A DNA stretch of 11,063 nt, taken from the NCBI GenBank assembly GCA_003448875.1, contig DLXG01000125.1, positions 1 through 11,063 of the forward strand, given 5' to 3'. The DNA comes from Anaerolineaceae bacterium (GTDB taxonomy: Bacteria; Chloroflexota; Anaerolineae; Anaerolineales; Anaerolineaceae). Under the pieces are notes generated by a model. It was given only the letters and a program-made list of their open reading frames with translations. It searched no databases and was not told the DNA's origin. A program made the position numbers and the translations under genes. Shown here piece by piece: positions 1-5,454 of this stretch (its first letter is position 1; each line of letters opens with the position of its first letter).

Positions 1-377
1 CCCGGGATGGTTCTGACTTCCTCTCGAATGAGATGAATGCGAGGATGATGGGTAATCCGTTCGGTGACCATCCCTGCGAAAGCATCACGATCAACGGCTA
101 ATGCGCCACCAGCCGGTAAGGCGGTGGCTTCCGCACAGTTCAGCAGAAGAGAGCCAAAACGGCGGATCTCTTCTTTCAACAAGCCGGAGGCGCGGTCGAT
201 CAGGTTGGAGCCCAATGAGTTGGAGCAGACTAACTCAGCAAGGTTACTACTGACATGAGCGCCGGTTGGAATTGCCGGCCGCATTTCATAAAGTAATACC
301 TCGCAGCCCATTTCGGCTGCCTGCCATGCGGCTTCACTGCCAGCCAATCCACCACCAATAACGGTTATCTGCTTCAT
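1..377 (-). CDS. trmFO: TrmFO, folate/FAD-dependent tRNA (uracil-54-C5)-methyltransferase, 5' part only
   Basis: This is the N-terminal 125 residues of a protein that runs off the left edge; the family is usually about 440 residues. TrmFO uses methylenetetrahydrofolate and FAD to make ribothymidine at position 54 of tRNA in the cytoplasm. The reverse-strand translation begins MKQITVIGGGLAGSEAAW, a Rossmann dinucleotide-binding loop (GGGLAGSE, residues 8-15). The family signatures LYEMRP (29-34), ELVCSNSL (48-55), LLKEE (66-70) and PAGGALAVDR (88-97) follow. Cys51 in ELVCSNSL aligns with the conserved cysteine known as Cys53 in Bacillus TrmFO. The ATG at 375-377 is chosen because the conserved beta strand begins three residues later; the ribosome binding site is weak. 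It is divergently transcribed from rpoN across 111 bases and has no evident functional tie to the sigma-54 genes. Confidence 0.95.
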   Translation of the reverse strand, partial: MKQITVIGGGLAGSEAAWQAAEMGCEVLLYEMRPAIPTGAHVSSNLAELVCSNSLGSNLIDRASGLLKEEIRRFGSLLLNCAEATALPAGGALAVDRDAFAGMVTERITHHPRIHLIREEVRTIP

Positions 378-396
378 AATCTGTTTTCCAGAGGAA

Positions 397-405
397 ATTC
401 TACCA
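397..405 (-). promoter_or_regulatory. Possible extended -10 promoter of trmFO
   Basis: Read on the minus strand, TGG-TAGAAT forms an extended -10 element (TGn followed by TAGAAT) about 20 bases upstream of the trmFO start codon. No convincing -35 hexamer lies 17 bases further upstream, which would fit an extended -10 promoter. This would give a very short leader. It is a motif match only. Confidence 0.35.
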
Positions 406-424
406 CGCTTGAAGTAAATTGCTC

Positions 425-440
425 TGGCATAAAACTTGCA
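425..440 (+). promoter_or_regulatory. Predicted sigma-54 (-24/-12) promoter of rpoN
   Basis: The sequence TGGCAT-N5-TTGCA matches the sigma-54 consensus TGGCAC-N5-TTGCW. The invariant GG (426-427) and GC (438-439) are separated by exactly 10 bases, the required geometry. The predicted start of transcription is near 451, leaving a leader of about 38 bases before the rpoN ATG. Its position in front of the sigma-54 gene suggests autoregulation. Its -12 element occupies the same bases as the -35 of a sigma-70-type promoter. The second strong match in this window, at 5034, supports the motif being real. Confidence 0.7.
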
Positions 441-464
441 CCATTCGAGGTTGATCGGTATACT
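436..464 (+). promoter_or_regulatory. Predicted sigma-70-type promoter of rpoN
   Basis: TTGCAC (436-441) and TATACT (459-464) are separated by 17 bases, the ideal spacing, and each differs from consensus at one or two positions. Transcription would begin near 471, about 18 bases before the rpoN start. The -35 hexamer coincides with the -12 element of the overlapping sigma-54 promoter, so the two holoenzymes could not bind at once. Confidence 0.6.
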
Positions 465-488
465 CTTCTTAGGGAGTAGGGTGAAATC

Positions 489-758
489 ATGTTTCAAATC
501 CAGAGTCCCAGCATTCGCACCGTAACGACTGCGCACTTGACGCAGACGATGACCCTTTTGAATCAGACAGTTGGTGAACTTTACCAGCAAATTCAACAAG
601 AATTGACCAATCCTGCCCTGGAACTGGTGGAAGAACGGCGCTGTCCGACTTGTCATCGTGTTTTGCCGGGGCATGGCGAGTGCCCGGTGTGCAGCCGGCC
701 GGTGAGTATGCAGGCAGAAGAACCGGTGGTTTTTGTTTCACCACGGGAAGAGTTTTAG
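489..758 (+). CDS. rpoN: Sigma-54 N-terminal part: Region I plus zinc-ribbon-like segment, ended by in-frame UAG
   Basis: This 89-residue reading frame encodes the activator-responsive Region I of sigma-54. Residues about 15-46 (from HLTQTMTLLNQTVGELYQQI to LTNPALEL) match the family's leucine/glutamine-rich Region I, which resembles QLQQAIRLLQLSTLELQQEI followed by NPLLE. A segment CPTC-x9-CPVC (Cys52, 55, 65, 68) follows where most sigma-54 proteins have a variable acidic Region II; it looks like a small zinc ribbon. The frame stops at TAG 756-758 but continues in the same frame directly into the rest of sigma-54, so this is not a frameshift. The ATG at 489 is preceded by AGGGTGA at a suitable distance. 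It may be half of a pseudogene, a genuine separate peptide, a read-through product, or an artefact of one wrong base. Confidence 0.8.
   Translation: MFQIQSPSIRTVTTAHLTQTMTLLNQTVGELYQQIQQELTNPALELVEERRCPTCHRVLPGHGECPVCSRPVSMQAEEPVVFVSPREEF
756..758 (+). other. In-frame amber (UAG) codon interrupting rpoN
   Basis: The codon phase at 489 and at 783 is identical, and the only stop between 489 and the natural TGA at 1893-1895 is this TAG. Counting it as one residue, the whole protein would be 468 residues, normal for sigma-54. The flanking residues (SPREEF before, STSAVSTE after) read as a continuous acidic, serine-rich linker. One base change (TAT, TAC, CAG, AAG, GAG or TGG to TAG) would explain it. 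It falls in the linker and not in a conserved block. Confidence 0.85.
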
Positions 759-782
759 TCCACCTCTGCCGTAAGCACGGAG

Positions 783-1895
783 ATGATACCCGAAGAACCT
801 GTGTCACCCATTGTGGAGGAATTGCCAGTCTTTATTTTGCGTCAAATAGCGGTTGAATTGGAAGGTGAAGAGCGCCGAATTGCCGCATTCTTCCTGACCC
901 ATCTGGATGAGGATGGTTTCCTTACCATTTCACCGGTTGAAATCGCTCAATATTTTCATGTTCCTCTTTCAAAGGTGATGCAGATAAAACAATTGATTCA
1001 GCGCGCTGAACCGGTTGGTGTTGGTTCTGCCAATCCGCAAGAAGCATTGCTGGTTCAATTGGACGTCTTGAGTGAAACCAAACCCGTCCCAGAGTTGGCC
1101 CGCCGGATAATCGGCGAAGCCATGGAGTTGCTGACTCGCCGCCAGTATGCTGAAATTGCTCGAAAACTGAATGTGTCAAACCATCAGGTTCAGGAAACTG
1201 TGCGTTTTATCGGTGAGAATTTAAATCCGTTCCCGGCGCGGGCGCATTGGGGGGATGTGAGAAACCCATCCCCTAAAGCGGGAGAGGTGTATTATCATCC
1301 TGATATCATCATCAGTTATCTGAATAATTCTCCCGAAAACCCTTTGGTGGTTGAAATTATCCTGCCGATCCGGGGCTACCTGAGAGTAAATCCACTCTTT
1401 CGGCAGGCTGCCCGCCTGGCCAGTGAAGAAACCCGAATGGGGATGAAAAATGATCTTGAGCGAGCAGCATTATTTGTAAAATGCCTGCAGCAACGAAACT
1501 TTACCATGCAGCGATTGATGCAAAGAGTTGTCAGTATACAACGTGATTTTATTTTGCATGGAGACCGTTATATCAAGCCATTAACGCGGGCTTCTCTGGC
1601 AGAAGAATTGGGGGTGCACGAATCGACAATATCTCGAGCCGTATCAAATAAAACTGTTCAATTGCCCAACAAAAAAATTATCCCTCTGGCAAATTTCTTT
1701 GACCGAAGTCTGAATGTACGCACGGCCTTGCGGGAAATCATCTCCAAAGAAAAAAGTCCACTCAGCGATTCCCAACTGGCGCGTATGCTGGCGCAGCAGG
1801 GATATGAAGTTGCCCGCCGCACGGTGGCAAAATATCGGGCAATGGAAGGCATTCTTCCTGCTCATCTACGCAGAGTTAATCAGGTTCAGGCATGA
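783..1895 (+). CDS. rpoN: RNA polymerase sigma-54 factor: core-binding and -24/-12 DNA-binding domains
   Basis: This 370-residue segment carries the rest of sigma-54. The core-polymerase-binding domain spans about residues 12-200, with family signatures such as ILRQIA, HLDEDGFLT and IQRAEPVGVGS. The helix-turn-helix includes LAEELGVHESTISRAVSNK, close to the family's MHESTVSRVTTNK. The C-terminal RpoN box ARRTVAKYR reads the -24 element. It lacks its own Region I, which is encoded in frame just upstream before a UAG. The ATG at 783 is only the first ATG after that stop: its GGAG abuts the codon with no spacer, so independent initiation looks weak. If translated alone it should bind core and promoter but respond poorly to an activator. 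Its TGA overlaps the kinase start in an ATGA, indicating translational coupling. Identity as sigma-54 is near certain; functional state is uncertain. Confidence 0.93.
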   Translation: MIPEEPVSPIVEELPVFILRQIAVELEGEERRIAAFFLTHLDEDGFLTISPVEIAQYFHVPLSKVMQIKQLIQRAEPVGVGSANPQEALLVQLDVLSETKPVPELARRIIGEAMELLTRRQYAEIARKLNVSNHQVQETVRFIGENLNPFPARAHWGDVRNPSPKAGEVYYHPDIIISYLNNSPENPLVVEIILPIRGYLRVNPLFRQAARLASEETRMGMKNDLERAALFVKCLQQRNFTMQRLMQRVVSIQRDFILHGDRYIKPLTRASLAEELGVHESTISRAVSNKTVQLPNKKIIPLANFFDRSLNVRTALREIISKEKSPLSDSQLARMLAQQGYEVARRTVAKYRAMEGILPAHLRRVNQVQA

Positions 1896-3847
1896 GAGAT
1901 GTAATCAGCCGTCCGATTCAAGCACTTTTTGGTAACAAAATCAATAAAGTTGAAACTTATTCCGCCATCCGAAATTTACTGGAATTAATTTCTGAACCGG
2001 CGCTGGTCTATGACCCGGAAGGTAACCGAGTCCTGTTGGCGAACAGTGCCTTTCTGGTGCTGACGGCTTATTCTTTGCAGGAAATTGTTAATGAACATCT
2101 CGAAACTTTACTGGAAAACCCAAGCCGGGAAGAGATTTTAGAAGGTGAAATCACTGCGGGTCTTTTGAAAACCCGCAACCGTTCATCCATTCCGGTTGAA
2201 ATTCGAAAAAGCGTACTTGATTTGCCAACCGGTTATATCGTCTTGAAGATTATTTCGCAAACTGACCTTCAATTTCTGAGCGGCGACTGGCAAAAAAGAT
2301 TATTGACTGCCTTTCAGAGTCTTCCGAGAATGGTTGAACATGCCAGCGAGGATTGGCTTGACACCATTCAAAAATTGCTGGAAATTCTGAAAAATTTATT
2401 TGAAACCAACCTGATTTGCATTTATCACGCCAATGCAGAGTTTCCAGAGTTACGTAAATTAATTAGCCTTGAAGAATTAACCATTTTCCCAGATACGTTG
2501 CCCTCCACCGACTTAATTCGATTATCCACACCTTCATTGTGGACGCCGGGGAAGCGGATGACCACTCATTTGCATCGTTCGGCACGAATTGCGGGTGTAT
2601 CTTATGTGGGCAGTGTCGCCATTGGCAAAGAAAACGCTTTGGACGGCTTAATTGTCGTCGGCGGGTTAGAATCGCAAGCGCCGCCTCTCTTGCTGGAAAC
2701 ACTTGAAGTATTGGCGGTCTACGTTAATGACATTATCAGCCGCTCGGTGTTACAGGAAAACCTTAATCGTGAAAGAGCACGGAAAGAGTTTTACCTTCGG
2801 TTGTATTCTTCGGTTTACGAAGAGGTTCAGGAAGGGGTCGTGGTTGTCGATCCGGATTCGGTCATAATCGAGATCAATCCCGCAGCGGAATTATTGTTTG
2901 GCTACACCCGTAATGAAGTGCAGGGGGAGCGGATTGAAAATATATTGATTACCCCCGACCGTTTTCTGCCGGCACTTGCTAATGTGATTGCAACCGGAGT
3001 TTCATCCTTGTTGGAAAATATCACCTTGCATCGCCGCAACGGACAAACTTTTGCGGCAGATGTGAAGCTGCTTCCAATTCTAAACGAGGGCCAATTCGCA
3101 GGAGTGGTTATTCTTGTGCGGGATATCAGTGAACATGAACAAATCCTGGCTCAATCCCGCCAACTGGAGCAGCGGGCTTTTCTGGGCGAATTTATGGGGG
3201 TATTTGCCCACGAGGTGCTCAATCCGATCAACAACATTTCAACCGGTTTGCAAATTCTTTCCCGCCGTTTGGCAAGTGAAAATTCACTTCAAGATCTGGT
3301 AAGCAGAATGGAAAACGATTGTGAGCGGCTGCATCACCAGATGGAAGCGCTAAAAACCTATGCCAAACCTTATGAGCCTAAGCAAGAACTGGTTGATTTA
3401 CCTCAATTGCTTAACCGGATACTTGAACGCTGGCGGCCTCGAATGGAGAGGTTAAATATTCGTCATGTTTTTCAGGCGGCTGAAAAGTTACCTCCAATAA
3501 AGGGTGATTGGCGGGCGCTCGATCAGGTGTTTAATAACCTGATCAGTAATGCCATAGATGCCATGCGCGAAAACGGTGGAATCCTGAGCGTGAAAGTGAG
3601 CCTTTCAACGCTGGTATCAACACACCCTCATCTTGAAATTGCTGTGTCCGATAACGGCCCCGGCATTCCTGATGATATTCGCGAGAAAATCTTTGAACCT
3701 TTTGTAACGACCAAGGCCAGCGGCACGGGATTGGGGTTATCCATTACAAAGCGTATTGTAACCGCTCACCGTGGGAGTATCACTTTCAATAGTTATCCTG
3801 GCGGAACTGTGTTCCGCATATTTTTACCTGCTAGCGAGGAAGCCTGA
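1892..3847 (+). CDS. Cytoplasmic PAS/GAF-like/PAS sensor histidine kinase of NtrB type
   Basis: This 651-residue soluble kinase probably phosphorylates the sigma-54 activator encoded just downstream. Visible domains in order are a PAS domain (about 24-122), a divergent GAF-like region (about 145-290), a second clear PAS domain (about 302-413, with [19 protein letters not shown] and [12 protein letters not shown]), a HisKA helix pair and a HATPase_c domain. The H-box is [12 protein letters not shown] with the phospho-acceptor at His440. The ATP lid motifs are [10 protein letters not shown] (N-box, near 548), DNGPGIP (G1, near 586), FEPFVTTK (F-box) and GTGLGLS (G2, near 611). No membrane segment or signal peptide is seen, so it senses a cytoplasmic cue through PAS/GAF; the ligand cannot be read from sequence. 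Its ATG overlaps the rpoN stop by four bases, and its TGA ends two bases before the activator gene, so the three genes form one operon. Confidence 0.95.
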   Translation: MRDVISRPIQALFGNKINKVETYSAIRNLLELISEPALVYDPEGNRVLLANSAFLVLTAYSLQEIVNEHLETLLENPSREEILEGEITAGLLKTRNRSSIPVEIRKSVLDLPTGYIVLKIISQTDLQFLSGDWQKRLLTAFQSLPRMVEHASEDWLDTIQKLLEILKNLFETNLICIYHANAEFPELRKLISLEELTIFPDTLPSTDLIRLSTPSLWTPGKRMTTHLHRSARIAGVSYVGSVAIGKENALDGLIVVGGLESQAPPLLLETLEVLAVYVNDIISRSVLQENLNRERARKEFYLRLYSSVYEEVQEGVVVVDPDSVIIEINPAAELLFGYTRNEVQGERIENILITPDRFLPALANVIATGVSSLLENITLHRRNGQTFAADVKLLPILNEGQFAGVVILVRDISEHEQILAQSRQLEQRAFLGEFMGVFAHEVLNPINNISTGLQILSRRLASENSLQDLVSRMENDCERLHHQMEALKTYAKPYEPKQELVDLPQLLNRILERWRPRMERLNIRHVFQAAEKLPPIKGDWRALDQVFNNLISNAIDAMRENGGILSVKVSLSTLVSTHPHLEIAVSDNGPGIPDDIREKIFEPFVTTKASGTGLGLSITKRIVTAHRGSITFNSYPGGTVFRIFLPASEEA

Positions 3848-3849
3848 TT

Positions 3850-5025
3850 ATGTCCATTACCATCCTTGTTGTTGATGACGAAGCCAATGCCAGAAAAAAC
3901 ATCTCCGACTACCTGACCCCGTTAGGCTACGAAGTCATTGGAGTACCGACGTTAAGCGACGCCCGCACCTGCCTGCAACGCGGTAATGGCGACGTGGTTT
4001 TGCTGGATGTATCACTTCCTGATGGGTATGGGCCAAGTCTTCTCTATGAAATGCGGAATATGCCCTACCGGCCTCCAATTATTATCATTACAGCCCACGG
4101 CGATATTGATATGGCTGTAGATGCCATGAAAAACGGTGCGCATGACTTCTTAACCAAGCCGATCCAATTAACCCAACTGGAAAATTCCATTGTGCGTGCC
4201 TGTGAAATTGTGCAAATGCGCCGAGAGCTGGCTCATTTGCGGCAGAGCCAGAAACAGAGCATTTCTTTTGTAGTTGGCAAAACCCCATCAATGGAGTCTT
4301 TGCTCAGTCAGGCGCAAAAAGCGGCTCAGGCTCAGGTGTCGGTATTGATCACCGGAGAGACCGGTTCGGGAAAAGAAGTGCTGGCGCGTTTTATTCACAG
4401 CACCGGGCCGCGCTCCAATAAACCGTTTATTGCGATTAACTGTGCAGCAATTCAACCCACCGTTTTGGAGTCGGAACTGTTTGGTTACGAGGCGGGGGCT
4501 TTTACCAGTGCCGAACGGCGCAAAAATGGCCTGATGGAAGTAGCGGATGGGGGAATTCTCTTCCTGGATGAAATCTCATCCATGCCTCTGGATATTCAGG
4601 CAAAACTGTTACGGGCTATTGAAGAACACGCCTTCCGGCGTGTCGGCGGCACAAATCTGATCCAAGTAGATGTGCAGGTTCTGGCAGCCTCCAACCGTAA
4701 CTTGAAAGAAATGATTCAGGAAGGCAGTTTTCGCCAGGATTTATATTACCGTTTGAAAGTTGTTGACTTGCATTTACCGCCCCTTCGTGAAAGGAAAATG
4801 GATATTCCTGAGCTGGTGGGGTTCTTCATCCGTCAATACAAAGCCAGATTGGGGGTTAATGTGGATGATATTACCCCGCGAGCGATGCAAGCATTGATGG
4901 CTTATGACTGGCCGGGAAATATTCGTGAATTGAGCCATGCCATTGAACGCGCCATGCTCTTTTGCGAGGGCAGGGCAATTGATCTGCCGGACTTGCCGGC
5001 TGACATCTCGCGTCTGAACAATTAA
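3850..5025 (+). CDS. NtrC-family sigma-54 activator (receiver + AAA+) lacking a DNA-binding domain
   Basis: This 391-residue response regulator should couple ATP hydrolysis to open-complex formation by sigma-54 polymerase. The receiver (1-120) has the acidic pocket Asp9/Asp10, phospho-acceptor Asp53, Thr81 and Lys103. The AAA+ domain (about 140-375) has Walker A GETGSGKE (169-176), Walker B GILFLDE (235-241), the sigma-54-contacting loop as GAFTSA (216-221) where GAFTGA is usual, the arginine-finger segment FRQDLYYRL (294-302) and sensor II WPGNIREL (354-361). The protein ends about 15 residues after the AAA+ lid helices, so the Fis-type helix-turn-helix found in most 450-480-residue relatives is absent. 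FlgR and CtcC are known relatives without this domain. A GAGGAAG ribosome binding site lies in the 3' end of the kinase gene. A strong sigma-54 promoter lies 8 bases after its stop codon. Confidence 0.95.
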   Translation: MSITILVVDDEANARKNISDYLTPLGYEVIGVPTLSDARTCLQRGNGDVVLLDVSLPDGYGPSLLYEMRNMPYRPPIIIITAHGDIDMAVDAMKNGAHDFLTKPIQLTQLENSIVRACEIVQMRRELAHLRQSQKQSISFVVGKTPSMESLLSQAQKAAQAQVSVLITGETGSGKEVLARFIHSTGPRSNKPFIAINCAAIQPTVLESELFGYEAGAFTSAERRKNGLMEVADGGILFLDEISSMPLDIQAKLLRAIEEHAFRRVGGTNLIQVDVQVLAASNRNLKEMIQEGSFRQDLYYRLKVVDLHLPPLRERKMDIPELVGFFIRQYKARLGVNVDDITPRAMQALMAYDWPGNIRELSHAIERAMLFCEGRAIDLPDLPADISRLNN

Positions 5026-5033
5026 ACAATTTC

Positions 5034-5050
5034 TGGCACAATTCTTGCAT
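5034..5050 (+). promoter_or_regulatory. Near-perfect sigma-54 (-24/-12) promoter for the membrane/TPR operon
   Basis: TGGCAC (5034-5039), five bases, then TTGCAT (5045-5050) match the sigma-54 consensus at every conserved position, including the preceding C. The invariant GG (5035-5036) and GC (5047-5048) are exactly 10 bases apart. Predicted transcription starts near 5060, about 27 bases before the ATG at 5087. The site lies 8 bases after the activator stop codon. No upstream activator binding site is expected because the adjacent activator has no DNA-binding domain. Confidence 0.88.
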
Positions 5051-5052
5051 CC

Positions 5053-5087
5053 TACCCTTCCAGCAGAGATCAATGGGAGGAAGGGTA
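5053..5087 (+). repeat. 9-bp inverted repeat spanning predicted +1 and covering the ribosome binding site
   Basis: TACCCTTCC (5053-5061) and GGAAGGGTA (5079-5087) are perfectly complementary, separated by 17 bases. The right arm contains the purine-rich ribosome binding region (GGAGG at 5076-5080 plus GGAAGGG) and the first base of the ATG at 5087. The left arm lies almost entirely upstream of the predicted sigma-54 start near 5060, so only transcripts reading through from the upstream genes would contain both arms. It could instead be a protein operator at +1. It is not followed by a T-tract, so it is unlikely to be a terminator. Confidence 0.6.
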
Positions 5088-5416
5088 TGATGATTTTCGA
5101 GATGACCAAAAACGACTTTTTGTTGACCACAGCCGGGGTTGCTCTGGCATTGGGTGTCATCATGTGGTTGATTGGCGTGATTGTGTTGGTCAGCCGGGTG
5201 TTGGGTGGAGAAGTCAAGCGCATTGCGGAACAGACAGCCCGACTGGCGCAAAAGGGAATTGCCGAAGAAATTGCCGGTTTGATCGGGAATGCCTCGAGCC
5301 TGATTGAATCACTGAATCAACTGGTTCGCACGGCGGCGGGTATTGGTGTGTTTTTGATCATCGCCGGCATGTTGATGATTGCGGCAGCCTTTGGACTCGC
5401 ATTTCAAATTCAATAA
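5087..5416 (+). CDS. Small two-helix membrane protein of unknown function
   Basis: I do not recognise this 109-residue protein. Two strongly hydrophobic segments at about 12-36 and 83-106 are typical membrane helices. Between them is an amphipathic, charged stretch (about 40-80, with Lys44, Arg45, Arg52, Lys56 and several Glu) that could form a helix or coiled coil; by the positive-inside rule it probably faces the cytoplasm. No cysteine, enzyme motif or signal-peptidase site is seen. The in-frame TTG at 5045 is rejected as start because it lies inside the -12 promoter element. ATG 5087 (or ATG 5090) follows GGAGG at 6 (or 9) bases. As the first gene behind the near-perfect sigma-54 promoter, it is probably a direct output of the circuit, and may anchor or signal to the TPR protein encoded 38 bases downstream. 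That partnership is inference. Confidence 0.85.
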   Translation: MMIFEMTKNDFLLTTAGVALALGVIMWLIGVIVLVSRVLGGEVKRIAEQTARLAQKGIAEEIAGLIGNASSLIESLNQLVRTAAGIGVFLIIAGMLMIAAAFGLAFQIQ

Positions 5417-5454
5417 CTGTTTTCCCCCATTCCCCAATTGATAAAGGAGCCCCT

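Noticed and set aside
64..258. Plus-strand open frame of 64 residues opposite trmFO
   Set aside because: It is antisense to the clearly conserved TrmFO coding sequence, has low-complexity composition and no ribosome binding site.
381..398. Small hairpin TTTCC-AGA-GGAAA in the trmFO leader
   Set aside because: A 5-bp stem is too short and weak to call as a regulatory structure.
756..758. UAG as a pyrrolysine codon
   Set aside because: No pyl genes are visible, the position is a variable linker with no catalytic role, and the TPR gene in the same run ends in TAG at 10882-10884. That ending is not decisive, since read-through there would add only nine residues before a TGA.
2422..2442. Minus-strand GG-N10-GC pattern resembling a sigma-54 promoter inside the kinase gene
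   Set aside because: Only the spacing fits; the flanking bases (TTGGCG and ATGCAA) match poorly, and it points to no gene start.
5045..5086. TTG start at 5045 extending the membrane protein by 14 residues
   Set aside because: The TTG is the -12 element of the sigma-54 promoter and lies upstream of the predicted transcription start; ATG 5087 has a strong ribosome binding site.
5417..5454. Possible terminator or promoter between the membrane protein and TPR genes
   Set aside because: The stretch has a C-rich run but no inverted repeat with a T-tract and no recognisable promoter elements; it ends in an ordinary ribosome binding site.
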